Assembly (NCBI GenBank): GCA_045626925.1
Contig: JAZUQZ010000005.1
Span: 24,886-88,885, forward strand
Direction of reading: 5' to 3'
DNA: 64,000 nt
Source of the DNA: Aphodoplasma sp045626925
GTDB lineage: Bacteria; Bacillota; Clostridia; UBA1381; UMGS1253
In this document: positions 51,281-60,511 of the stretch, piece after piece
Layout of the letters: each line of letters begins with the position of its first letter
Numbering within the stretch: the stretch's first letter is position 1
Program-made: the position numbers and the translations under genes
Notes under the pieces: generated by a model
The model's database searches: none
What the model was told of the DNA's origin: nothing
The model's input: only the letters and a program-made list of their open reading frames with translations

Positions 51281-51868
51281 AATGTATCCTTTTTTCATAG
51301 CATCGTTTACTACCCATTTGATAAACGGCCAAAGTTCTGGTGCATAAAGCTGTATCGGCTCCATGCGCTTGTAAACCTTGTCGCAAGAAACACTGCCTTC
51401 GCGCCATGTGTGTCCCTCTGTTTTATAATTGTTTATAAGTGGTTGCAGACGGTCTATAGCATTGGCATAACATGACTCTCTTGTTTTAAATTCTTCGAAC
51501 TCGTCCCAAAACGCACGCAACTCGCGTCTCTGGTCATCAGGTAACAGACCAAATATTTTATCCGCCGCCATAAGCTCGCGTTCTTCTTTGTCGCTATAGC
51601 CTTGCTCGTCATATGCAAATGTATCGCCTGCATATACTTCGACCAAATCGTGAACGAGCGCAAGCTTTATCACCTTGTTTATATCTGTGCCACTTGGTGC
51701 ATATTCTAACAAAACAAGCGCACACATTGCAAAGTGCCACGAATGCTCGGCATCGTTTTCGCGACGCGATTTATCAATAAGCATAGTGCGACGAAAAACA
51801 CTTTTCATCTTATCAATTTCAATTAAAAAATTTAACTGTTTTTCAAATCTGTCCTTATCAAAACTCAT
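51272..51868 (-). CDS. HD-domain hydrolase (YfbR-like 5'-deoxynucleotidase family)
   Basis: 198 aa. HD-family metal site: H in DAEHSWH, the HD pair in LALVHDLVEVYAGD, and a downstream D in NAIDRLQPL. The layout fits the YfbR/YGK1 group that dephosphorylates deoxynucleoside monophosphates. ATG 51868 is chosen (GGGAG upstream). It follows the rRNA methyltransferase gene by 18 nt and is probably cotranscribed. Confidence 0.85.
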   Translation of the reverse strand: MSFDKDRFEKQLNFLIEIDKMKSVFRRTMLIDKSRRENDAEHSWHFAMCALVLLEYAPSGTDINKVIKLALVHDLVEVYAGDTFAYDEQGYSDKEERELMAADKIFGLLPDDQRRELRAFWDEFEEFKTRESCYANAIDRLQPLINNYKTEGHTWREGSVSCDKVYKRMEPIQLYAPELWPFIKWVVNDAMKKGYIKS

Positions 51869-51886
51869 TGGCTTTACTCCCAAAAA

Positions 51887-52666
51887 TTAGTTATTTCTTT
51901 TCCATTCATACATAAGAATTGCCCCTGCGACAGAAACATTTAACGATTCTGCCCGCCCTGTGATAGGGATTATAACCGATTTGTCGGCGATGGCTATGAC
52001 ATTGTCTGATACACCATTTGCCTCGTTTCCGACGATTATAACTGTATTATTTTTGTATGGCACATCGCGATAATCGAGCGCATCGTTGTCGAGCGCACCG
52101 ACCAGAATACTAAATCCTTTATTTTTCATGTCGGTCAAAACGGTTTTGTCGATGTTATCATATACGGGAATGTGAAAAAGTGAGCCCATAGTCGCGCGTA
52201 CAGTTTTTGGGTTATATATGTCGACACTGCCGGATGAAAAAAACACTCCGGCCGCACCGACGGCATCTGCACATCGTATAAGTGTGCCTGCGTTGCCGGG
52301 GTCTGATACTTTATCGCAATATAAATACAATCCGTCTTTATAGCTTTTTATATCGTTTGTGCGCATATTCGTTACACAAATTGCACCCTCCGGTGTTTTG
52401 GTGTCACAGAGAGCGTCAAAGATTTTGCTGTCTATTACATATATTTCTACATTTTTACTTTCTGCACACCGGATAATGTCGCCACATTTTTCCAAAGATG
52501 ATTTATTTATCGCTATCATACGCACGACAGAGTCGGATATAATCGTTTCGTATACGCTCTTGATGCCCTCTACGATAAAACACTTATGTTCAACACGCGC
52601 CTTTTTTTGCGATAATGATTTTATAAATTTATATGTTTTGTTTGATGTGCTTGTTATATTATACAT
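51887..52666 (-). CDS. TrmH/SpoU family RNA 2'-O-methyltransferase
   Basis: 259 aa. The N-terminal substrate-binding domain (KCFIVEGIKSVYE) is followed by the SPOUT knot: motif 1 DPGNAGTLIRCADAVGA, motif 2 VGNEANGVS and motif 3 IPITGRAESLNVSVAGAILMYE. It methylates a ribose in rRNA or tRNA; the RNA target cannot be read from sequence. ATG 52666 follows AAGGTGAT. Confidence 0.9.
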   Translation of the reverse strand: MYNITSTSNKTYKFIKSLSQKKARVEHKCFIVEGIKSVYETIISDSVVRMIAINKSSLEKCGDIIRCAESKNVEIYVIDSKIFDALCDTKTPEGAICVTNMRTNDIKSYKDGLYLYCDKVSDPGNAGTLIRCADAVGAAGVFFSSGSVDIYNPKTVRATMGSLFHIPVYDNIDKTVLTDMKNKGFSILVGALDNDALDYRDVPYKNNTVIIVGNEANGVSDNVIAIADKSVIIPITGRAESLNVSVAGAILMYEWKRNN

Positions 52667-52720
52667 TATATCACCTTGCACAGTTATATTTTAAATGCTT
52701 TTTAAGCTGTGATTTTCATA

Positions 52721-52754
52721 AAAAACACACTATAAAATGCTTATAGTGTGTTTT
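52721..52754 (-). terminator. Intrinsic terminator after the zinc-ribbon gene
   Basis: Fourteen-bp stem AAAACACACTATAA/TTATAGTGTGTTTT with 5-nt loop and T-run on the minus strand. Confidence 0.92.
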
Positions 52755-52773
52755 ACGCCATTAGATAATTTAT

Positions 52774-53043
52774 TTATCTGTGATTTTCAAAACAGCTGCT
52801 GCAATACACCGGTCTGTCATCCTTTGGCTTAAATGGTACTTGTGTAGCAGCACCACAATCAGCACAGATAACATCGTGCATTTCTCTTGACTGTTTAATA
52901 GCGTTCTTTCTTGCAACACGGCAATCCTTACAACGCTGTGGCTCATTCTCAAAGCCTTTCTCAGCATAAAATTCCTGCTCGCCTGCTGTGAAAACAAATT
53001 CGTTTCCACAATCTTTGCAGATTAGTGTCTTGTCTTCGTACAT
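52774..53043 (-). CDS. Zinc-ribbon protein with four CxxC motifs
   Basis: 89 aa. Two zinc ribbons: C-K-D-C with C-K-D-C (residues about 9-12 and 38-41) and C-A-D-C with C-S-S-C (about 59-62 and 80-83). The N-terminal half DKTLICKDCGNEFVFTAGEQ matches the widespread clostridial zinc-ribbon family of unknown role. Start ATG 53043 follows GAGGGG; longer in-frame starts lack a ribosome-binding site. It has its own terminator and lies downstream of sigH. Confidence 0.85.
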   Translation of the reverse strand: MYEDKTLICKDCGNEFVFTAGEQEFYAEKGFENEPQRCKDCRVARKNAIKQSREMHDVICADCGAATQVPFKPKDDRPVYCSSCFENHR

Positions 53044-53215
53044 TTTAATCCCCTCACTTTGAATAATTGGTGTTTCTACAATCGCCCATGTACACAAAGC
53101 GAAGTTACGCCGTGTTATAATGAAACCATGTAGAGATAAATAAGCCCTTCGGGCAAATTTTTTTATTTATAACAGACGAGAAGAGTATTCTCGAATGTTT
53201 TTTATCTGATAAATG

Positions 53216-53854
53216 TTATTTTGCCGGCGTCTCAAGCTGTCCCTCAAGTTTTCTTTTTATACGCTGAAGTGCATTATCAATAGATTTTGCAGTTCTTTTT
53301 AACACAACTGAAATCTCCTGATAGCTTTTGCCATCTAAATAAAGGCCGAGCACACTTTTTTCAAATTTGCTTAAATGCTTAAAAATTTCAGCGCTAACAT
53401 GTTTAAAAGATTCTTCGTTAATAACAATTTGCTCCGGGTCTGATACAAGCGTTTCAGATACAAGCTCAATCATCGTCTTTTCCGATTCATCATCATATAT
53501 AGGCTTATTAAGCGAAATATAATTATTGAGCGGTATATGTTTTAAGCGGGTTGCAGTTTTAATTGCTGTTACAATCTGGCGTGTTGCGCACAAATCGGCA
53601 AACGCTGCAAAACTCGATTGCTTGTCCTCTTTAAAATCGCGGATTGCCTTATAAAGTCCAATCATGCCTTCCTGGACAATATCCTCATGGTCAGCGCCTA
53701 TTAAAAAATATGCTCGCGCCCGTGCCTTTACAAGTCCTTTGTATTTATTAAGGATATATTCTGTAGCACCCACATCGCCGTTTTGCGCCATAATAGCCAA
53801 CTTTTCATCAGAAAGTGAAGCATAAGATGCCTCACAAGGTTTTGTAATTTGCAT
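53216..53854 (-). CDS. sigH: RNA polymerase sigma factor SigH (sporulation onset)
   Basis: 212 aa. Region 2 (YILNKYKGLVKARARAYFLIGADHEDIVQEGMIG) and region 4 (LSKFEKSVLGLYLDGKSYQEI, then KSIDNALQRIKRK) match sigma-H, which starts the sporulation programme. The GADHEDIVQEG segment is diagnostic. ATG 53854 is chosen because GGGAGGCG precedes it; the frame is open upstream. The usual clostridial neighbours (rRNA methyltransferase, zinc protein) lie downstream. Confidence 0.94.
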   Translation of the reverse strand: MQITKPCEASYASLSDEKLAIMAQNGDVGATEYILNKYKGLVKARARAYFLIGADHEDIVQEGMIGLYKAIRDFKEDKQSSFAAFADLCATRQIVTAIKTATRLKHIPLNNYISLNKPIYDDESEKTMIELVSETLVSDPEQIVINEESFKHVSAEIFKHLSKFEKSVLGLYLDGKSYQEISVVLKRTAKSIDNALQRIKRKLEGQLETPAK

Positions 53855-54050
53855 CTTTACTTCGCCTCCCATAAATAAAACCATCATCGCATTACAAACT
53901 TGACTAATAATAACAGTTTTATAAATACTGCTATTATGTAAATTATATCAAATATATCAAAAAAGTCAAGCAGATTATCAAAAATATATGCTATATCGAA
54001 CAAAAAACAAGTCAGAAATTATACTTTAATGTATGAAAAGTACAAAATTC

Positions 54051-54079
54051 TTGATTTGTTTGTATATATATGCTATAAT
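54051..54079 (+). promoter_or_regulatory. Promoter for the ECF S-component gene
   Basis: TTGATT at 54051-54056, 17-nt spacer, TATAAT at 54074-54079. Confidence 0.75.
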
Positions 54080-54124
54080 TATTCGAAGAAAACACATAAA
54101 ATAAAGAAAAGAGGCAGTTTAAAA

Positions 54125-54751
54125 ATGAGTAATGCAAAAGACAAAACAAAGGAACTTACACGCTTGGCAATAATACTTGCAATACAGCTTATACTTGCTT
54201 TTACTCCGTTTATTGGATACATACCACTCGGATTTACGCGTGCAACGATTGTACATATTCCTGTTATAATAGGCGCGCTTATATTAGGACCGCGTTGCGG
54301 TGCTTTTTTAGGCTTTGTTTTCGGCTTGACAAGTCTTTATACAAACACAGTAAATCCTACGATAACATCATTTGTATTTACACCGTTTTATACGCTTGAC
54401 GGAGCGACGATGGGGAATTGGTTAAGCCTTGTAATCTGCTTTGTACCAAGAATTTTGGTCGGCGTTGTTCCGTATTATGTTTGCAAAGTGTTAAAAAACA
54501 CAAAAATAAACGACAAGATTAACTACGCAATTGCAGGACTTTGCGGTTCACTTACCAATACGCTGTTGGTAATGAATATGATTTATTTATTTTTTGGGGA
54601 AAGCTATGGTGCTGCAAAAAATATTGCCTCCGACGCATTATATTCTGTAATTGGTTCGGTAATACTAATAAATGGTGTGCCGGAAGCGATTGTAGCAGCT
54701 TTTCTTACAATGGTGGTAGTTGTTGCAGCAAAGAGAAAAAACAGAGCGTAA
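54125..54751 (+). CDS. ECF transporter substrate-binding S component
   Basis: 208 aa, six predicted membrane segments, the fold of energy-coupling-factor vitamin transporters. Features: N-terminal basic KELTRLAIILAIQLI (contact with EcfT), GFTRATIVHIPVIIGALILGPRCGAFLGFVFG, a pattern close to pantothenate-type S components. The vitamin is not certain. ATG 54125 has GAGG upstream; the frame is open to 54029 but that part is the promoter and leader. EcfA/T genes are not in the window. The dehydrogenase gene follows by 17 nt. Confidence 0.82.
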   Translation: MSNAKDKTKELTRLAIILAIQLILAFTPFIGYIPLGFTRATIVHIPVIIGALILGPRCGAFLGFVFGLTSLYTNTVNPTITSFVFTPFYTLDGATMGNWLSLVICFVPRILVGVVPYYVCKVLKNTKINDKINYAIAGLCGSLTNTLLVMNMIYLFFGESYGAAKNIASDALYSVIGSVILINGVPEAIVAAFLTMVVVVAAKRKNRA

Positions 54752-54768
54752 AGAAAGGCTGAATTTTT

Positions 54769-55722
54769 ATGAAGATTGCGATACTTGATGCAAAGACACT
54801 TGGCGATGATATAGATTTAAGCATTTATGAAGTGTTTGGGGAAGTAGTTATATATGATTCGACACCTCAAGAGCTTGTAGCACAAAGACTATATGATATT
54901 GATGTTGCAATACTTAATAAGGTTAAGCTTAATGAGCAAAATCTTTGCGATGCAAAAAAATTAAAGCTTATTTGCCTTACGGCGACGGGTTTTGATAATG
55001 TCGATATAGCCTATGCAAAGAGTCACAATATTGCGGTGTGTAATGTTAAGGGATATTCGACCGACTCTGTGGCACAGCTTACAGCAAGTCTTGCGCTTTC
55101 GCTTTCGTGCCATTTAAACGAATTTGATTCTTATTGTAAAAGCGGAAAATATACCGATAGCGGAGTGCAAAACTGTCTTGCGCCGGTATTTTATGAGTTG
55201 ACCGGCAAAACATGGGGACTTTATGGGTACGGCAATATAGGCAAAAAGGTCGGAGAAATTGCAAAATCTTTGGGGTGTAATGTTATTGTGTGCAAAAGAA
55301 CACCTGATGAGGATGTTGAGTGTGTAAGCCTTGAGGAGCTTTTTAGGCGTTCTGATGTGATATCGATACACACACCATTGAATAAAGATACACTGCATTC
55401 GGTAGATGAAAAGATTCTTTCTCTTGCAAAACAAAACGCAATAATAGTAAATGCGGCGCGTGGTGCGGTGCTTGATGAGGAAGCGATTACAAATGCGGTT
55501 GAAAGAGGACAAATCGCGGGCTTTGCAACGGATGTGTATAGCATAGAACCGATGACAAAGGCATCTGCGTACAATCGTCTTCGCACTTTTGATAATGTTA
55601 TTTTTACGCCGCATATGGCATGGGGCGCATATGAAGCAAGGGTTCGACTTATGGATGAAATTGTAAAAAATATAACTGCGTTTTATAATGGCGAAAAAAG
55701 AAATAGGGTAGATGATATGTAA
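54769..55722 (+). CDS. D-2-hydroxyacid dehydrogenase (glycerate/hydroxypyruvate type)
   Basis: 317 aa. Canonical Rossmann motif GYGNIGKKVGEIAK, catalytic R in NAARGAVLDEE, E in VYSIEPM and H in TPHMAWG. The residue pattern after the active-site histidine (AWGAYEAR) is typical of the HprA-like subgroup that reduces hydroxypyruvate or glyoxylate. It is more canonical than the family member at 12-13 kb. It may be cotranscribed with the ECF gene. Confidence 0.9.
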   Translation: MKIAILDAKTLGDDIDLSIYEVFGEVVIYDSTPQELVAQRLYDIDVAILNKVKLNEQNLCDAKKLKLICLTATGFDNVDIAYAKSHNIAVCNVKGYSTDSVAQLTASLALSLSCHLNEFDSYCKSGKYTDSGVQNCLAPVFYELTGKTWGLYGYGNIGKKVGEIAKSLGCNVIVCKRTPDEDVECVSLEELFRRSDVISIHTPLNKDTLHSVDEKILSLAKQNAIIVNAARGAVLDEEAITNAVERGQIAGFATDVYSIEPMTKASAYNRLRTFDNVIFTPHMAWGAYEARVRLMDEIVKNITAFYNGEKRNRVDDM

Positions 55723-55750
55723 AAAAAGCCACTCAATTGAGTGGCTTTTT
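55723..55750. terminator. Bidirectional terminator
   Basis: Perfect palindrome GCCACTCAATTGAGTGGC flanked by A5 and T5, between the convergent dehydrogenase and hydF genes. Confidence 0.95.
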
Positions 55751-55756
55751 AATATA

Positions 55757-56968
55757 TCAATATGTTTCGATTTTATCGAGTATACCGCTTATTTTTGCAA
55801 TTGCAACGCCATAATTTGTAATCGGCACGCCAAATTCGCGCGCACTTTCAATCCTTGACATAACATAACGCTTATTAAACATACATGCACCGCAGTGAAT
55901 AATAAGTGCGTATTTCGACAAATCATGAGGAAAGTTGTTTCCGGATACAACATCGACACAAAGGCCTTCGCCGACGCGGTTTTTAAGCATTCGTGGCAGT
56001 TTTACCCGACCAATATCTTCTTCAAGAGGGGCGTGCGTACATGCTTCGGCAATAAGGACACAATCGCCTTCTTTGAGAGCATCAATTGCTGCGCTACCAC
56101 GCACAAATTCGTCGATATCACCTTTGTGCCGTGCAAAAAGCACCGAAAACGAAGTAAGAAGACTCTCTTGGGGCTTGAGTTTGTAAACCGTATCGAACAC
56201 CTGCGAGTCTGTAATGATTAGCTTTGGCGGATTTTTAAGAGATGCAAGCGCACTTTCCATACAGTCGGTTGTGCACGAAATTACAATCGATTTGCCATCA
56301 AGAAGGTCGCGAATAGTTTGCACTTGTGGCAGTATGAGACGCCCTTTTGGCGCTTGGATATCCTGGGGCATAACAAGCAACACGACATCGTCTTTTCCAA
56401 CAAGATGTCTTGCTATTGATGATGACGAAAACGCTTCTGGCACAAGGCGCACAAGCTCGTCTTTTATCATATCAACGCCGTCATATGTAAGGGCGCTTAC
56501 CTTTATGGGCACAAGCGAAAATTCTTCGCGGATTTTTGCATCGATTTCGTCAGTGTTTGTAATTTTGTCGATTTTGTTTATAACAGCAAGGATGTTTATA
56601 CCAAGCTTTTTAAGTTTGTTTATCCATATTTTTTCATATTCAAAATCAAGGTCGCAAAAAACCATAACGGCAATGTCGGTCGATTTTGTGACGATTTCTG
56701 TCTTTTCTACTCGAAGACGCCCAAGCTCACCCACATCATCAAAACCTGCTGTATCGATAAGAACACATGCGCCGAGCGGATGTATCTCCATTGCTTTATA
56801 TACAGGGTCAGCGGTCGTGCCCGCCGTATCAGATACAATGGCTGTGTTTTGGTTTGTAATGGCGTTTATAAGTGACGATTTACCAGAGTTGCGCTTGCCG
56901 AAAAAAGCGATGTGTAATCTGTCAGAGCGTGGCGTTTGATTTTGGTTGTTTGTATTTTCAATAGACAT
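55757..56968 (-). CDS. hydF: [FeFe]-hydrogenase H-cluster maturation GTPase HydF
   Basis: 403 aa scaffold that assembles the 2Fe subcluster and hands it to apo-hydrogenase. G domain: GKRNSGKSSLINA, DTAGTTADPV, DTAGF, NKID. The C-terminal cluster-binding pattern C-x-H-x(~45)-H-C-x-x-C is complete: CTH (in EACTHAP) and HCGAC. Last gene of the leftward TM1266-hydG-hydF unit, 38 nt after hydG. hydE and the hydrogenase itself are not in the window. Confidence 0.95.
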   Translation of the reverse strand: MSIENTNNQNQTPRSDRLHIAFFGKRNSGKSSLINAITNQNTAIVSDTAGTTADPVYKAMEIHPLGACVLIDTAGFDDVGELGRLRVEKTEIVTKSTDIAVMVFCDLDFEYEKIWINKLKKLGINILAVINKIDKITNTDEIDAKIREEFSLVPIKVSALTYDGVDMIKDELVRLVPEAFSSSSIARHLVGKDDVVLLVMPQDIQAPKGRLILPQVQTIRDLLDGKSIVISCTTDCMESALASLKNPPKLIITDSQVFDTVYKLKPQESLLTSFSVLFARHKGDIDEFVRGSAAIDALKEGDCVLIAEACTHAPLEEDIGRVKLPRMLKNRVGEGLCVDVVSGNNFPHDLSKYALIIHCGACMFNKRYVMSRIESAREFGVPITNYGVAIAKISGILDKIETY

Positions 56969-57006
56969 GTTTTTTCAAACCTTTCTTTCAAATTTTGCCC
57001 TGTATA

Positions 57007-58422
57007 CTAAAATCTGAAATCGCGTTTACCGTCTGCAAGCTCGTCGATATATTTTTGTGCTTGTTCTCTTACATCCTTGTGAGGTATGCGTGCAAGCTCG
57101 CTTAAAATCATTGCTTCACCGACTTTTTTTGTTTCTTCACTTGCATAATCTTCGAGATATTCTTTAAATGTCATAAGTGCATTTGGTTGGCACACATTTA
57201 CAATCTGTCCTGATTTGGCAAGGCGCATAAAGCGGTCACCTGTGCGTCCCTCGCGATAGCATGCGGTACAAAAGCTTGGAATATATCCAAGAGTGCAAAG
57301 CCACCGAACCACTTCGTCGAGCGGGCGCGTATCATTTACTTCAAATTGTTCTGTATCTTCCTCGGGCTCATCTTTAATATAACCACCTACGCTTGTGCGT
57401 GAAGCACCACTGATTTGTGATACGCCAACTTTTAGTACCTCTGCACGACACTGTTTGCTCTCGCGTGTAGAGATGATAATTCCGGTATAGGGGACAGCAA
57501 GGCGAAGTATTGCAACAATTTTTTTAAATAGAGCATCAGTGATTGCGTTCGGGAATTTTGTAACATCAATATCATCTGCAGGGCGTATGCGTGGCACACT
57601 TATTGTATGTGGGCCGACACCATTTGCATCCTCAAGATGTTGTGCGTGCAACAAAAGTCCGATAAAGTCATAACGATACTCGTAAAGACCGAACAAAACG
57701 CCGATGCCTACATCGTCTATGCCACCCTCCATTGCTCTATCCATAGCTTCGGTATGATATGCATAGTTGTGCTTTGGTCCCTTTGGATGAAGATACTCAT
57801 ATGTTGGCTTGTGATATGTTTCCTGAAATAGTATATATGTGCCTATGCCGGCCTCTTTAAGCTTTGCATAATTTTCGACCGTAGTAGCGGCAATATTCAC
57901 ATTTACACGGCGGATGGCACCATTTTTATGCTTTATACTATAAATTGTCTTTATACTTTCGAGCACATATTCGATTGGACTGTTAACGGGGTCTTCTCCT
58001 GTTTCAAGTGCAAGACGCTTGTGGCCCATATTTTGAAGAGCAACAACCTCCGCTGCAATTTCTTCTTGAGAAAGCTTTTTGCGACATATATGAGTGTTCG
58101 AATGATGATATGGACAATAGCGACATTCGTTTACACAATAATTTGACAAATACAAAGGCGCAAACATAACAATTCGCTTTCCATAAATTTTTTCCTTTAC
58201 CTCTTCTGCAAGTGTAAATATTTTTTCAAGCAGTTTTGGGTCGTCACACTCTAAAAGTACAGCTGCTTCTCTATGATTAAGACCGTGATATTGGCCTGCT
58301 TTTTTAAGAATTTCTTCAATCAAAGCCTCGTCATTTTTATGCTTTGCGGCATATGCAATGGTGTCGAGTATCTCGCCATCATCTATAAATTCGACCGCAT
58401 TTTTTGATTTGCTATTATACAT
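57007..58422 (-). CDS. hydG: [FeFe]-hydrogenase maturation radical SAM tyrosine lyase HydG
   Basis: 471 aa. HydG cleaves tyrosine to make the CO and CN ligands of the H-cluster. Radical-SAM motif C-x3-C-x2-C is seen as CVNECRYC; the C-terminal auxiliary cluster motif is FCTACYREGRTGDRF followed by NVCQPN. FAPLYLSNYC and ALETGEDP are also diagnostic. It lies 23 nt downstream of the TM1266-type gene. Confidence 0.96.
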   Translation of the reverse strand: MYNSKSKNAVEFIDDGEILDTIAYAAKHKNDEALIEEILKKAGQYHGLNHREAAVLLECDDPKLLEKIFTLAEEVKEKIYGKRIVMFAPLYLSNYCVNECRYCPYHHSNTHICRKKLSQEEIAAEVVALQNMGHKRLALETGEDPVNSPIEYVLESIKTIYSIKHKNGAIRRVNVNIAATTVENYAKLKEAGIGTYILFQETYHKPTYEYLHPKGPKHNYAYHTEAMDRAMEGGIDDVGIGVLFGLYEYRYDFIGLLLHAQHLEDANGVGPHTISVPRIRPADDIDVTKFPNAITDALFKKIVAILRLAVPYTGIIISTRESKQCRAEVLKVGVSQISGASRTSVGGYIKDEPEEDTEQFEVNDTRPLDEVVRWLCTLGYIPSFCTACYREGRTGDRFMRLAKSGQIVNVCQPNALMTFKEYLEDYASEETKKVGEAMILSELARIPHKDVREQAQKYIDELADGKRDFRF

Positions 58423-58445
58423 GTTATCAATCCTTTCTGTTTATA

Positions 58446-58694
58446 TTATTTTTCCTTTGTATACATAGTTTTAACACTTACTCCATCAAGGCGTCCAAGT
58501 TTGCCCGATAGTGTGCTTATAACATCTTGTGGTGCATCGACGACGATACTTATAATGCATATATTTCGCTCGCGATGCGGTACGCCGAGACGCGCAATGA
58601 TAGTATCCGCAAATTCGTGCAAGATATTATTAAGCTTTTCAGTTGATTCAGCTTTTTCAACTATAATACCTATAAGTGCGACTCTTTTTTCCAT
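58446..58694 (-). CDS. TM1266-family iron-only hydrogenase system regulator
   Basis: 82 aa ACT-like (ferredoxin-fold) protein: RVALIGIIVEKAES, LNNILHEFADTIIARLGVPHRERN, and IISIVVDAPQDVISTLSGKLGRLDGVSVKT. This family is nearly always encoded with HydEFG and is annotated as a putative regulator; its ligand is unknown. ATG 58694 follows GGAGG. It is first in the operon, directly behind a terminator hairpin in the leader. Confidence 0.88.
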   Translation of the reverse strand: MEKRVALIGIIVEKAESTEKLNNILHEFADTIIARLGVPHRERNICIISIVVDAPQDVISTLSGKLGRLDGVSVKTMYTKEK

Positions 58695-58714
58695 AATTAC
58701 CTCCATTACAATAT

Positions 58715-58886
58715 AAAAAGCCACGCATATTTCCGATACGCGTGGCTGACTGTTTTATGTGTTGTATTGCACATACAAACCGCATCTCTTGTGACTTTGG
58801 AAAAAACCTCGGCATCAGAAAGCTGTTTTTATAAAATTTTTTATATCCTTACCCTCAAATAAATTTTTGGATTCGGAAAAAACTCT
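58715..58886 (-). promoter_or_regulatory. Structured leader with terminator upstream of the hydrogenase maturation operon
   Basis: A 172-nt stretch without genes between thrC and the TM1266-type gene. Reading leftward it forms a bulged stem (about 58755-58785; GTTT and TATGTG pairing with CACATA and AAAC) and then a strong terminator: AGCCACGC/GCGTGGCT (58740-58747 with 58719-58726, 13-nt loop) and a T-run. Only 20 nt separate the T-run from the start codon, so no promoter fits after the terminator and expression of the operon must read through it. It therefore looks like an attenuator or riboswitch-like control; it could also be only the thrC terminator. Confidence 0.6.
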
Positions 58887-60389
58887 TTATTCTACCTTCA
58901 AAAACTCACTTACAACCTGTTGCATTTGTTTTTTATCACAGCTTATATCGAATAAGTGTGCCTTTGTTCTAAGCTCTGCAAGTGATTTTGGAATACGCAT
59001 GTTGCTCTTTTGTGCAAGAAGCTCCAAAAGCTCAAACTCATTTTTGCCTGCTACGCTGGAAAGCCCTTCAAGCGCGATTAGTACGCTTTGATTAAATTTG
59101 AAAGGACTTGCCGTTGATGCAATTACTGTTTTTGTGTTGTCGCCCGTAGCCTCTGCATATTTGTCATATACATTTTTACCGACTGCAGTATGTGTATCCA
59201 TAACATAGCTATACTCATCATTTACGGCCTTTATAGTTTGCATTGTAGCGTCATCATCGCAGCACTGCGCATAAAAATTATCCTGTATTTTTTCGAGTAT
59301 ATCAGCACTTACACTATATTTTCCGTCTGTTGAAAGTGATGTCATATATTCTTTAACAAGCTCGTCGTTGCCATCTGTAAGGTCATAGAGCAAACGCTCA
59401 AGATTGCTTGAAACAAGGATATCCATTGATGGCGAAATCGTTGTATGAAACTTCCTTTCGCGGTCATATACGCCTGTGTTGATAAACTCTGTCAAAACAT
59501 TATTCTCGTTTGACGCACAGATAAATTTATTAACATAAAGACCCATTTTTTTAGCATAATAGCCTGCTAAAATATTTCCGAAATTGCCCGTCGGAACGGC
59601 AAAGTTAATTTTATCACCAAGTTTTATTTCACCACTTTTTACAAGGTCTGCATAAGCGGAGAAATAATATACAATCTGCGGCACAAGACGCCCCCAGTTT
59701 ATCGAGTTCGCACTTGAAAGTTCAAAACCGTTTAGGGCAAGAGTTTGTGCATAGTCTTTGTTTGTAAAAATCTTTTTTACACCTGTTTGTGCATCGTCAA
59801 AATTGCCGACTACGGCAGCGACGCCAACATTATTGCCCTCCTGCGTAATCATCTGAAGTTTTTGCATTTCGCTTACACCGCGTTCGGGATAAAAAACAAA
59901 AATACGAGTCTTGTCAACATCCTTAAAACCCTCAAGAGCTGCCTTGCCTGTGTCGCCTGATGTAGCAACCAAAATCACACATTCTTTGTCGCTGCCGCAT
60001 TTTTGCATCGATTTAGTAAGCAGATGGGGAAGAATTTGTAGTGCCATATCCTTGAATGCACATGTAGGTCCGTGCCACAATTCAAGAAAGTATACACTAT
60101 CGTTGAGCTTGTATACAGGAGCGATGTTTTCTGTTTCAAATCGTTCTTTATTGTATGCAAGGTCAACACATTCTTTGATTTCAAACAAATCAAAATCAGT
60201 TAAGAATTTTGACAAAATAGATATTGCTCTGTCATTATATGACATTGTTACAAGACTTTCGATTTCGCTTGCACTTAATACGGGAAGTGTTTCAGGAACA
60301 AAAAGTCCACCATCTTTCGAAAGCCCCGTTTTTATCGCCTCTGCGGATTTAATTTTTATAGATTTGTCTCTTGTGCTGCTATAAAGCAT
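58887..60389 (-). CDS. thrC: Threonine synthase
   Basis: 500 aa PLP enzyme forming threonine from O-phosphohomoserine. N-terminal LYSSTRD, the PLP lysine in CAFKDMALQ, LVATSGDTGKAAL (phosphate loop), FVFYPERGVSEMQKLQM, and VPTGNFGNILAGYYAK are all present. The length matches the longer (yeast/Clostridium) subgroup. ATG follows GGAGGG. No thrA or thrB is next to it. Confidence 0.95.
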   Translation of the reverse strand: MLYSSTRDKSIKIKSAEAIKTGLSKDGGLFVPETLPVLSASEIESLVTMSYNDRAISILSKFLTDFDLFEIKECVDLAYNKERFETENIAPVYKLNDSVYFLELWHGPTCAFKDMALQILPHLLTKSMQKCGSDKECVILVATSGDTGKAALEGFKDVDKTRIFVFYPERGVSEMQKLQMITQEGNNVGVAAVVGNFDDAQTGVKKIFTNKDYAQTLALNGFELSSANSINWGRLVPQIVYYFSAYADLVKSGEIKLGDKINFAVPTGNFGNILAGYYAKKMGLYVNKFICASNENNVLTEFINTGVYDRERKFHTTISPSMDILVSSNLERLLYDLTDGNDELVKEYMTSLSTDGKYSVSADILEKIQDNFYAQCCDDDATMQTIKAVNDEYSYVMDTHTAVGKNVYDKYAEATGDNTKTVIASTASPFKFNQSVLIALEGLSSVAGKNEFELLELLAQKSNMRIPKSLAELRTKAHLFDISCDKKQMQQVVSEFLKVE

Positions 60390-60511
60390 ATATTACCCTC
60401 CAAACAAACTAGCAACAATGGCTAATTATAAGTGTCAAAAATACACTACGGGCGGAAAGCACAAAGCTTTCCGCCGACGCAGGAATTAAATACAATTTTG
60501 CGTTTAATGTA

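Noticed and set aside
53138..53162. Terminator GCCC-TTC-GGGC with T-run between the zinc-ribbon and sigH genes
   Set aside because: The stem is only four base pairs, the T-run is displaced, and no plus-strand gene ends there.
58748..58886. Cobalamin, TPP or SAM riboswitch in the hydrogenase operon leader
   Set aside because: None of the conserved boxes of these classes could be found; only generic hairpins and a terminator are visible.
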